A DNA stretch of 33,785 bases, taken from NCBI RefSeq assembly GCF_001427285.1, contig NZ_LMFV01000025.1, forward strand, positions 1 to 33,785, given 5' to 3'. The position numbers were made by a program, and so were the translations under genes. The DNA is from Mesorhizobium sp. Root552 (GTDB lineage Bacteria; Pseudomonadota; Alphaproteobacteria; Rhizobiales; Rhizobiaceae). Shown here piece by piece: positions 5,192 to 11,864 of the stretch; position 1 is the first letter of the stretch; every line of letters starts with the position of its first letter. The notes under the pieces were generated by a model that saw only the letters and a program-made list of their open reading frames with translations, ran no database searches and was not told the DNA's origin.

Positions 5192-6759
5192 AGGAACTCG
5201 TCCTTCGTCCGCACCAGAGCCACGTCGAAGGCCAGTTGCGCGAGCAGCTTCGTTCCGGCGTCTCCAACATCGTGTTGGTAGCGCCGACTGCGTTCGGGAA
5301 GACCGAGACGGCAATGTTCCTGATCAAGCTCGCACTCCTGAAGGGGTCGAGGGTCTGGTTCCTTGTCGATCGGGTGACGCTGGTCAAGCAGACGAGCGAC
5401 CGGTTCCGGGCCTATGGCATACCGCACGGCACGATACAGGGCGACAACGCTCAGAACGACCGGTACGCGCCGGAGGAAAATGTTCAGATCATCAGCATTC
5501 AGACTTTCGAGCGCCGCGACCTGGGCGAACCCGCAGACCTGATATTCTACGACGAATGCCACAGCCAGTACCGTGAGACGCTAGAGCGGCTGGCAAAGTA
5601 CGCGCGCTCCAAAATCATTGGCATGACCGCAACACCGTTCGCCCCGGGCATGGCGCTGTTTTGGGGTGGCTTGGTGAACGGCGCGACCGTGAACCGGTTG
5701 TTGGCCGAAGGCTTCCTTACCCCCCTCAAGGTCAAGGCCTGCGTTTCGCCCGACATGAAGGGGGTGAAGCGAAAGCCGGGTGGCGAATATGCCGATGAAG
5801 AAACGGGCCAGCGCGGTATCACCATTATCGGTGATGTCGTGCAGACGTGGATACAGCAGACACGGCATTTCTTCGGCGGTCCCGCCAAGACCATCGTGTT
5901 TTCACCCTCGGTCAAACATGGCGAAGAACTGTGCCGCCAGTTCGCGGAAGCCGGCTACAACTTCCAGCAGATTTCCTATCTCGACAAGTCCGACAAGGAA
6001 CGCGACGACAAGATCGAGGAATTCAGGAAACCAGACAGCGCCATTCACGGACTGGTCTCTTGTGCGGTGCTGACGAAGGGCTTTGATGTTCCCGACGTGC
6101 TGTGCGGCATTTCCTGCCGTCCCTACGTGAAGTCCTTTTCCTCGCACATTCAGGAAATGGGGCGGGTAATGCGGACGGCTCCGGGCAAGGAGTTCGGCCT
6201 TTGGCTCGACCATTCCGGCAATTGCATCAGCTTCGCGGAGGACACGGCGTGGCTTTTCGAAAACGGCGTCGAAAGTCTGTCGGATGCGGCCATGAAGGAC
6301 AGCGAGGTCCGCGAGCCCGCTGAGAAGATCAAATCGAAATATTTCTGCGGCGACTGCGGCTTGCAGATGGCGGCCGGTTCCGACGTTTGCCCGGGTTGCG
6401 GGTGGGAACGCCCGAAGCGGAGCGAAATACAGGTCGTGGAAGGCGAGTTGATCGACTTCGATCTGTCCGCCCGTGCCGTGTTCAAGCCCCGCAAAGGCCT
6501 GCATGCCGAGTGCTTGAAGAACCCGCGCGCAATATGGAACGCGGCGCTTTCCTACACGATGAGCCATACCCGGAAGGGTGAAGACGCGGCGCGCAAATGG
6601 GCGTATCGGCAATGGAAGCTGATCTATCCCGACAGCAAGCTACCTTATGGCCTGTTCGATGGGCCGGTCAGACCCGCAGAAGTCAAAGCCGACGAATGGA
6701 GCCTTATTGAGCGAGAGATCGCCCGTGACCGCAAGAGCCAAAAGCGGAGGGCGGCGTGA
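5188..6759 (+). CDS. Superfamily 2 DEAD/DEAH-box helicase with C-terminal zinc ribbon
   Basis: The 523-residue protein has the helicase motifs in order: a Q-like RPHQ (7-10), motif I APTAFGKT (32-39), motif II DECH (122-125), motif III TAT (147-149), a TKGFDVP motif V region (about 298-304) and motif VI QEMGRVMR (about 321-328). This is the ResIII/UvsW type of ATP-dependent DNA translocase. After it, CGDCG and CPGCG (about 387-405) form a four-cysteine zinc ribbon, which likely binds DNA or a partner. GTG start in a GTGA overlap. It lies directly before the Toprim primase and is probably the replicative or origin-remodelling helicase. No DnaB-type helicase is encoded in the window. Confidence 0.9.
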   Translation: MKELVLRPHQSHVEGQLREQLRSGVSNIVLVAPTAFGKTETAMFLIKLALLKGSRVWFLVDRVTLVKQTSDRFRAYGIPHGTIQGDNAQNDRYAPEENVQIISIQTFERRDLGEPADLIFYDECHSQYRETLERLAKYARSKIIGMTATPFAPGMALFWGGLVNGATVNRLLAEGFLTPLKVKACVSPDMKGVKRKPGGEYADEETGQRGITIIGDVVQTWIQQTRHFFGGPAKTIVFSPSVKHGEELCRQFAEAGYNFQQISYLDKSDKERDDKIEEFRKPDSAIHGLVSCAVLTKGFDVPDVLCGISCRPYVKSFSSHIQEMGRVMRTAPGKEFGLWLDHSGNCISFAEDTAWLFENGVESLSDAAMKDSEVREPAEKIKSKYFCGDCGLQMAAGSDVCPGCGWERPKRSEIQVVEGELIDFDLSARAVFKPRKGLHAECLKNPRAIWNAALSYTMSHTRKGEDAARKWAYRQWKLIYPDSKLPYGLFDGPVRPAEVKADEWSLIEREIARDRKSQKRRAA

Positions 6760-7673
6760 ACCTCGACCAAGCCATAGATCAGGCATGCAGTGACGTTGGT
6801 ATCTGCCGGCCGAAAAAGACCGCGTTCGGCAAATGGCTGAACGCCGACACGCTGGCCGGAAAGAGCGGCAAAGGCGATGGCCGGCTTATAATCCAGGAGC
6901 ATTTCGTCACGGCATGGAACTGGCAGACCGGCCTGAAATCCACGGTGAGCCTGCGGGATGGAGTGTCGGCAAAGGAACAGAAGGCCATCGCAGAGAGCGC
7001 GGCCCGCTCCAAGGAAAAGGCGCGCAAGGATGCTATCCGCGCGGCGGGGATGGCGAACGCGCTGATCGCTACCGCCAGTTTTGGACATCACCCTTACCTC
7101 ATCGACAAGGGATTCCGCGACGAACAGGCAATGGTGGTGACGGCTACCGATACGCGTCGGATTGTGGGTGATTACATCGTCCCGCCAACTGGTCGCCACG
7201 CTATTCTCGTTCCCGCCCGCAGACTGGGCAAAGTGACCAGCACACAGTTGATATGGGAAGACGGCACCAAGAAATTCCTGTTCGGCGGGGAGATGGGCGG
7301 GGCCAGTCACCGCATTGCCACCGGAGTCTATACTTGGCTCTGCGAAGGATATGCGACCGGGTTGTCCATTCGCGCCGCACTGCATGGCCTGAAAGTAAGG
7401 TCTACGGTGTTGGTGTGCTTTTCGGCGGCGAACATCGCCACCGTGTCACGGCAGATTAGCGGCCGGGCTTTCGTTGCCGCCGATAACGATCCTATCCCGA
7501 AGTCTAACCCATTCAACGGGATCGGGACAGGCGAGCATTATGCCCGCCAATCCACACTGCCATACGGGATGCCGGCCTACGTTGGCGCCGACTTCAACGA
7601 CATGCACCAGCGGGACGGCATTTTCGCCGTACAGCGCGCCCTCACCTCCATCATGTCAGGGAGGCCGGCGTGA
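6756..7673 (+). CDS. Toprim-domain phage DNA primase
   Basis: A 305-residue primase-like protein. An N-terminal section (about 1-110) is followed by HHPYLIDKGF, the usual lead-in to the Toprim domain of phage and plasmid primases. The Toprim core is visible as LCEGYATGLSI (catalytic Glu about 197) and FVAADND (acidic DxD about 241-243), which bind magnesium. It lacks the long C-terminal helicase domain of larger primase-helicases, consistent with a separate helicase gene just upstream. No classic zinc-finger CHC2 motif is visible at the N-terminus. GTG start overlapping the helicase stop by GTGA. It should make primers for phage replication in the cytoplasm. Confidence 0.88.
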   Translation: MNLDQAIDQACSDVGICRPKKTAFGKWLNADTLAGKSGKGDGRLIIQEHFVTAWNWQTGLKSTVSLRDGVSAKEQKAIAESAARSKEKARKDAIRAAGMANALIATASFGHHPYLIDKGFRDEQAMVVTATDTRRIVGDYIVPPTGRHAILVPARRLGKVTSTQLIWEDGTKKFLFGGEMGGASHRIATGVYTWLCEGYATGLSIRAALHGLKVRSTVLVCFSAANIATVSRQISGRAFVAADNDPIPKSNPFNGIGTGEHYARQSTLPYGMPAYVGADFNDMHQRDGIFAVQRALTSIMSGRPA

Positions 7674-8266
7674 AGCGCGAACTCGACCGGTCCAAGGCGT
7701 CGTTCAAACTGGATCTGATGGAAACGGCTAACGCCGATCCGATGGTAACCGGTGCGGACCTGAAACTGCTTTCCGCATTCGTCTCAGTGATGGAATGGCC
7801 GTCTTGCCGGGCGTGGCTCTCTCCCGTCCTGGCTCGCGCAAAGACCGGCTTGAGCGAACGGCAATACTGGACAAGCCGCGCTCGGCTCGCCGGTGACAAC
7901 AAGGCTAAACGCCCCTACCTGATCCCCGCAAAAGGGGGGCAGGCCGTAGCGTCCTTCAAACTCATCAATCCGTGGCGCGAGGAAGCCATAGAGCACGTCA
8001 TCGCCATGACGGCCTATCACAAAGAGTCCGAACGACAGCGGAAGGCAAAGGCCCGAAAGAAAAAATCGGCGTCAAAAAGTGAAGATTTGTCCCTGCAATC
8101 AGTGCAGGGACACGAGCCGGGTTGTCCCTGCAGAATTTGCAGTTCTGTCCCTGCAGAATTTGCAGACAAGTACCCCTCATGTAGTACCCCAAAGATTATG
8201 GGCCGTGATGGTGCGGACCTTGGGGTGAATGTTGTTCCCTTCAACAACCCTCGGAAAGCATCATGA
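7670..8266 (+). CDS. Early replication-region protein carrying iteron-like repeats in its gene
   Basis: A 198-residue protein. Residues about 1-115 (FKLDLMETANADPMVTGADL, then LLSAFVSVMEWPSC) look like a winged-helix replication or regulator domain of phage type: a lead helix, a Ser/Thr-rich sensor-like stretch and SERQYWTSRARLA. Residues 120-140 are strongly basic (RQRKAKARKKK). The stretch after this is encoded by the repeat cluster at 8088-8165 and contains CPCRIC, perhaps a consequence of the DNA rather than selected protein. GTG start in a GTGA overlap with the primase. By position and built-in repeats it resembles lambda O, which binds iterons inside its own gene. A role as origin-binding initiator is inference. 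Confidence 0.65.
   Translation: MKRELDRSKASFKLDLMETANADPMVTGADLKLLSAFVSVMEWPSCRAWLSPVLARAKTGLSERQYWTSRARLAGDNKAKRPYLIPAKGGQAVASFKLINPWREEAIEHVIAMTAYHKESERQRKAKARKKKSASKSEDLSLQSVQGHEPGCPCRICSSVPAEFADKYPSCSTPKIMGRDGADLGVNVVPFNNPRKAS
8088..8165. repeat. Iteron-like repeats, candidate replication origin
   Basis: The 10-mer TGTCCCTGCA occurs at 8088, 8123 and 8146, and inverted at 8103-8112. The first and inverted copies form a perfect 10-bp palindrome arm pair around ATCAG. The last two are parts of identical 20-base repeats (TGTCCCTGCAGAATTTGCAG) 23 bp apart. An A-rich purine stretch (8055-8087) lies directly upstream. The 23-bp period breaks the reading frame, so selection is on DNA, not protein. 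Confidence 0.65.
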
Positions 8267-9222
8267 CCGAAGAACTCCCCGACCCCGGTGAGGTGCCGGC
8301 GCTCGACTGGATCGACAAGAACCTGATCACGGTCGATCCGCTCTACCAACGTCCGCTTGACGCTGAGCGGGCCAAGACGATTGCACGGGCCTTTTCGTGG
8401 CGGTCGTTCGGCGCACTCGTCGTCGTGCCCGCTGGCGACGGCTATCACGTCACAGACGGCCAACACCGACTTGAAGCGGCCAAGGTCCACCCGAAGGTCA
8501 CGCATGTGCCCGCCGTCATCGTCCAGGTTGAGACGATCCAGTCTGAAGCCGGCATGTTCGTGGACATCAACCGGAACCGCAAAAACGTGTCTGCCCTCGA
8601 ACTGTTCTTTGCCGAACTTGCGGCTGAGACGGGCGGCGCGACGGAAGTGTTGCAGGCTGCGAAGTCGGCCGGGATGCGCATCCCGAAATACCCGGGCAAC
8701 TTCAAGCCGAACGACACCATCGCCGTCAGTGCGCTTCATGCGCTTGTGGCAACCTATGCGCCCGAGCGGGTGCAGACGATCCTTGAGACGGTTGCGGCGG
8801 GCAAGTTCCGGCCCGTCTCGGCAAACCAGATCAAGGCCGTTGAACATCTTCTGACGGACCGGGAGTTCTCGCAGCAGATCATCCATGAGGATTTGGCAAC
8901 GCTGCTGGGCACGGTGGGCACATCGCTCGATGGCGAGGCCAAGCGGTTCGCAGCAACCCACGGAACGCCATTCTGGAAGGCCCTCGCCTCGACGTGGTTC
9001 CAGAAATGCAGGAAGCGCCGTTCGCCGGCTAAACCTGGGTTACAGGAAAACCCGCGTTCTATCGGGTTACCAAAAAACCCAATTCAGAATCCGGCACCCG
9101 TCATGCCTGCCAGGACGATTGTCCCGCACACCATGCCCACGCAACGCAACGTGACGGCCTCTGTCTGCGGTGATCCACCTGCAGGACGTTCCGCCCTCGA
9201 CCAGAGGAAGGCGACGGCATGA
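8263..9222 (+). CDS. ParB/Srx-like nuclease-domain protein
   Basis: A 319-residue protein. Residues about 15-90 show the ParB-like fold: IDKNLITVDPLYQRPLD, the SFGALVVVPAGDGYHVTDGQ segment and the conserved DGQHRLEAA motif (about 66-74). Such domains bind CTP or act as nucleases in ParB, Noc and phage relatives. The following VFDINRNRK-type stretch (MFVDINRNRKNVSALELF) is typical of the phage DGQHR subgroup. The C-terminal 70 residues are Pro/Arg rich and likely disordered. ATG in an ATGA overlap. It lies in the replication operon; whether it acts in segregation, nicking or regulation is not decidable from the sequence. Confidence 0.8.
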   Translation: MTEELPDPGEVPALDWIDKNLITVDPLYQRPLDAERAKTIARAFSWRSFGALVVVPAGDGYHVTDGQHRLEAAKVHPKVTHVPAVIVQVETIQSEAGMFVDINRNRKNVSALELFFAELAAETGGATEVLQAAKSAGMRIPKYPGNFKPNDTIAVSALHALVATYAPERVQTILETVAAGKFRPVSANQIKAVEHLLTDREFSQQIIHEDLATLLGTVGTSLDGEAKRFAATHGTPFWKALASTWFQKCRKRRSPAKPGLQENPRSIGLPKNPIQNPAPVMPARTIVPHTMPTQRNVTASVCGDPPAGRSALDQRKATA

Positions 9223-9350
9223 CGCTGAACATCATCACAGTCTGCATTCCACTGCTGGCGTTCATGGCGGGCGTCTACTTCTCGAAATGGATGGGCGACC
9301 GCAAGCGCACCAAACGCCACTCATCAGCTTGGTATCGGGAGGTCAAATGA
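9219..9350 (+). CDS. Small single-pass membrane peptide (43 aa)
   Basis: A 43-residue protein with one hydrophobic segment (LNIITVCIPLLAFMAGVYF, residues 3-21) followed by a strongly basic tail (WMGDRKRTKRH), so the C-terminus should face the cytoplasm. It is coupled on both sides by ATGA overlaps. No family recognised. A small membrane protein in a replication operon could anchor or disturb a host process; function unknown. Confidence 0.65.
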   Translation: MTLNIITVCIPLLAFMAGVYFSKWMGDRKRTKRHSSAWYREVK

Positions 9351-9796
9351 CCATCGCAGAACGTCAAGCACGAGAGGCCTACGACCGCGAACACCCGTGG
9401 CGTCATATCTCGACGTTTACCGAAGACATGTTCGGCATGATCTGCGAGTTGCGCCTTAGCTACGACCGCGAACACCCGTGGCGTCATATCTCGACGTTTA
9501 CCGAAGACATGTTCGGCATGATCTGCGAGTTGCGCCTTAGCTATCAGGGCATGGCGACCGACCAAGGGCATCGCCGGTTCTTCCGCACCAACGATGGCTG
9601 GTATCAGATCGAACCTCCCGAAGAACTCTGGCGGTATGCGCCCATCATCGAATGGCGACCAACGGGAACACGCCTTGCCGAGCATCGTCAACGGTCGGTC
9701 ATCCGGCGCGCCGAATACGGCACGCACGAATATCGGGGCGGACGCCTCTACCGGAAACCCAAATCATACAAGCTCTACTGGAGGGCGGACGATTGA
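9347..9796 (+). CDS. Hypothetical early protein with recent internal duplication (149 aa)
   Basis: A 149-residue basic, aromatic-rich protein of unknown function. The start is clear: GGGAGG four bases before the ATG, which overlaps the previous stop (ATGA). Residues 12-38 (beginning YDREHPWRHISTF) are repeated exactly as 39-65 because of an in-frame 81-bp tandem duplication. The ancestral protein would be about 122 residues. The C-terminal half (RFFRTNDGWYQIEPPEELWR) looks compact and intact. The gene continues into the NusG-like gene through a TTGA overlap. Whether the doubled protein still folds is unknown. Confidence 0.7.
   Translation: MTIAERQAREAYDREHPWRHISTFTEDMFGMICELRLSYDREHPWRHISTFTEDMFGMICELRLSYQGMATDQGHRRFFRTNDGWYQIEPPEELWRYAPIIEWRPTGTRLAEHRQRSVIRRAEYGTHEYRGGRLYRKPKSYKLYWRADD
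9379..9543. repeat. Perfect 81-bp tandem duplication inside a coding gene
   Basis: Bases 9379-9459 are repeated without a mismatch as 9460-9540, and three further bases continue the match. The period is 27 codons, so the reading frame is kept. Zero divergence points to a recent event, or to a misassembly. Confidence 0.95.
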
Positions 9797-10416
9797 GGAT
9801 CAAAGTGCCTAATTGCCTGGCTGTCTCGCTTCAGGATCGCCGCTGGTTCGTCGTTCGCGTCAAGGGCGGCATGGCGGACAGCATCTTTTCCGAACTGCGG
9901 GAAGCCGGCTACGATGTTTATCTGCCGCGCCACCGCTACGACAAACAGAACCGCCGCCTGCGAGTGCTGACAGAGAGGTCCGCGCCGCTGATGCCGAATT
10001 ATATTTTTCTCGTTCATCCTCGCCCCGGTGAGCCTATGGACAACTGGTCTGAAGTCAGGGGCATAGATGGCGTTGTTGGCCCGCTCTCAGGCGCAGTTGG
10101 CCCGCTGCTGATCCCAGCGCCGGTGATCGAGGTCATGATGACAGCCGAATTTGAAGGGCTCTACGACGATACGAAGACGGCAAAGCAGGTTCGTGGGGAA
10201 ACCGAGCGAAGCAAGCTCGAACGCCGCTTCGAGACCGGCAGCCAGTTCAGGGTTACCGAAGGGCCGTTTGCCTCTTTCCTGGCGGAGGTGGACAAGCTCA
10301 CCCACGACGACAGGGTTCGTGCACTGGTGAGCATATTCGGTCGGATGGTGCCTGTTGAATTCGAGCCCGACCAGCTTGTTCCAGAGCCGAAAAAGCCGAA
10401 GTCCAAAGTTGCCTGA
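9793..10416 (+). CDS. Phage NusG/RfaH-family transcription factor
   Basis: The 207-residue protein has the two-domain NusG plan. Residues about 17-115 form the NGN domain, with WFVVRVKGGMADSIFSELRE and YDVYLPRHR; this domain grips RNA polymerase. Residues about 150-185 contain a KOW motif (GSQFRVTEGPFASFLAEVDK). I start at TTG 9793, preceded by GGAGGG at seven bases and overlapping the previous stop. The longer frame from 9652 lies inside the upstream gene. It is the last early gene, just before the promoter, noncoding stretch and terminase. No Q- or N-type antiterminator is seen, so it probably serves as the late antitermination factor, loaded at a site in the late leader. That role is inference. 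Confidence 0.88.
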   Translation: MRIKVPNCLAVSLQDRRWFVVRVKGGMADSIFSELREAGYDVYLPRHRYDKQNRRLRVLTERSAPLMPNYIFLVHPRPGEPMDNWSEVRGIDGVVGPLSGAVGPLLIPAPVIEVMMTAEFEGLYDDTKTAKQVRGETERSKLERRFETGSQFRVTEGPFASFLAEVDKLTHDDRVRALVSIFGRMVPVEFEPDQLVPEPKKPKSKVA

Positions 10417-10448
10417 GTGTGGATTTGTGCACAGCGGGCAGTATGGTA

Positions 10449-10477
10449 TTGTCGAATTGATGCAAATCACTTATATC
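10449..10477 (+). promoter_or_regulatory. Putative late promoter
   Basis: TTGTCG (10449-10454) and TATATC (10472-10477) are separated by 17 bases. Transcription would start near 10484, about 20 bases before the long-range closing helix of the noncoding element. The position after the NusG-like gene matches that of the late promoter in lambdoid phages. Confidence 0.5.
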
Positions 10478-10503
10478 TGCGCGCGGACGATTTGCTCGAC
10501 TGA

Positions 10504-10987
10504 TTGGGGGCCGAAAGGCAATGCCAGCGGAGCAGCCCCGGCGCAGGTATCCCAACCTTGCGCGCAATGGCGGCTCGTGTCCAGAAATCCGAATAGTGAC
10601 CCATCGGCTGCGTGCAGTCGGTACCTTGCTTGGAACGGCAATGGATAGGGCTGGGAGCAAAACCGGAACCGGCTGGGTTGATCGCCAGCACGAACGGCAC
10701 AACGGCCAGCCTGTTCAACCAGCTTCCGCGAGAGCGGATCGAGATCAGGACGGCAAGGCTAAAGCGGCCTAATCACCCGCCCGAGCCAGAGCGGGAGAAA
10801 GTGCCGGCAGCCGTGGGACATGAGTGCCCAAGCCTGTGATGGGTACGGTGGGAGCCGGTGGAGCACTCAGTTGCCCTTAAAATGGTTCTGGCCCGTCCTG
10901 ATATTCAACCGCCGTCACAAGACGGTGTAGCGAGGCGAACACCGGATATGGATGCCGGGAGCCCAGGACGTAGGGCTTGGCCCCCAA
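10504..10987 (+). ncRNA. Candidate large structured noncoding RNA
   Basis: No frame between 10417 and 10996 resembles a protein. TTGGGGGCC (10504-10512) is exactly complementary to GGCCCCCAA (10979-10987), closing a 484-base element. Inside are many hairpins: GCC-GAAA-GGC (10510-10519), 8 bp with one bulge at 10541-10563, about 8 bp with a CGTG loop at 10603-10622, GCTGG(G)TTGA (10672-10681) with TTCAACCAGC (10714-10723), TCCGC-GAGA-GCGGA (10725-10738), CCCGC/GCGGG at 10776-10795, TGAGTGC/GCACTCA (10821-10827, 10863-10869), CCGTC-ACAA-GACGG (10912-10925) and AGCCC/GGGCT (10960-10977). The loop of 10776-10795 contains CGAGCC, complementary to GGCTCG at 10572-10577, a possible loop contact. GNRA loops arise only if the plus strand is the RNA. 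Some stems compete, and GC-rich DNA gives chance pairings. Confidence 0.55.
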
Positions 10988-10996
10988 AAGCGAGAA

Positions 10997-11293
10997 CTAC
11001 GCGCCCTCGCCCTCGCCACCTTTCGCGCCGAAAAGCTTGATGGTTTGGATGGGGCCGGGATTGGACCAAGTAATTCCCGTGTGTTCAACGAGCCCTTGCT
11101 CGTCGTCCAGTGAGCGCTTGAAAAACGTCAAGTGCATTTGGTCGATTGCGCCGAAGGAAATGGAGCGAACGGTCTCATCTCGTAGATTAGCTTCTATCCT
11201 CTGAAGTGCTCTCTCATCATTGGGAGCAAAGAGAGTGAAAGGGTGGCGTAACGAGCCGTCCTTTTGCTCGACCTTCACGGCGTAGAATTTCAT
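10997..11293 (-). CDS. Hypothetical protein (98 aa), leftward gene before terminase
   Basis: A 98-residue protein (MKFYAVKVEQKDGSLRHPFT at its start) with a mixed alpha-beta pattern and a glycine-rich, acidic tail. The start is secure: AGGAGG lies seven bases before the ATG at 11293. The 131-residue frame from 11392 starts beyond this site without one. No family recognised. It is the only leftward gene between the immunity region and 29.8 kb, squeezed between the noncoding element and terS, and ends ten bases from the closing helix. It may be expressed from its own promoter in the lysogen, or be silenced by late read-through. Function unknown. Confidence 0.7.
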   Translation of the reverse strand: MKFYAVKVEQKDGSLRHPFTLFAPNDERALQRIEANLRDETVRSISFGAIDQMHLTFFKRSLDDEQGLVEHTGITWSNPGPIQTIKLFGAKGGEGEGA

Positions 11294-11390
11294 TGCAAGC
11301 CTCCTGATAGTGACTGGTGAGGCGTAGCAGCGCGGCGAAGTCTGCCGCAAGTCACATTTGCAGCCGCTCAGACCGGCAGGAACCATCAAC

Positions 11391-11864
11391 ATGACCGAAG
11401 CAACTTCAAAGGGGCCAGGGCGTCCCTCTGACTACAGCGAGGAATTGGCAGACATCATCTGCGAGCGTCTTGCGGACGGGGAAAGCCTGCGGTCGATCTG
11501 TCGGGACGAAGGGATGCCGCATGCGTCTACGGTCTGCCGGTGGCTGGCTTCTGATGACCGCACGGCATTTCGCGAACAATACGCGCGCGCCAGGGAGTTG
11601 CAGGCAGACGCGCTTTTCGATGAGGCGCTGGAAATCGCGGATACCCCGGTCGAGGGCGTAACGTACAAGGAAACCGAAAAGGGAACGTACGTGACGCGGG
11701 GCGACATGATCGAGCATCGCCGCCTGCGGGTGGACACTCGCAAATGGATGGTGGGGAAGCTGGCTCCGAAGAAGTATGGCGAGAAGCTGGCCCTCGGCAG
11801 TGACCCGGATAATCCGCTTCCGCTGGTCCCGGTGATCAATGTCACAGTCGGCGGCGGTTCTTAA
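11391..11864 (+). CDS. terS: Terminase small subunit (Sf6/P22 type)
   Basis: A 157-residue protein. Residues about 9-55 (GRPSDYSEELADIICERLAD, then CRDEGMPHASTVCRWLASDD) form the helix-turn-helix that recognises the packaging site. The central helices (YARARELQADALFDEALEIA) and the C-terminal WMVGKLAPKKYGEK segment are typical of Sf6-like small terminases, which form rings that deliver DNA to the large subunit. The ATG at 11391 is preceded by AGGA; the frame from 11358 lacks such a site. Its 3' end overlaps terL by 26 bases. Packaging sites often lie in or near this gene. Confidence 0.9.
   Translation: MTEATSKGPGRPSDYSEELADIICERLADGESLRSICRDEGMPHASTVCRWLASDDRTAFREQYARARELQADALFDEALEIADTPVEGVTYKETEKGTYVTRGDMIEHRRLRVDTRKWMVGKLAPKKYGEKLALGSDPDNPLPLVPVINVTVGGGS

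Noticed and set aside
8088..8165. Reading the repeat cluster as a CRISPR array
   Set aside because: Repeats are 10-20 bases with spacers of only 3-13 bases and lie inside a gene; they look like iterons.
10355..10839. Several rightward frames of 75-97 residues in the noncoding stretch
   Set aside because: They overlap one another in different frames, lack good ribosome sites and show no family pattern; the RNA structure explains the region better.
10417..10996. tRNA, tmRNA or group II intron in the noncoding stretch
   Set aside because: No tRNA cloverleaf with CCA end, no intron-encoded reverse transcriptase and no clear domain V hairpin could be found.
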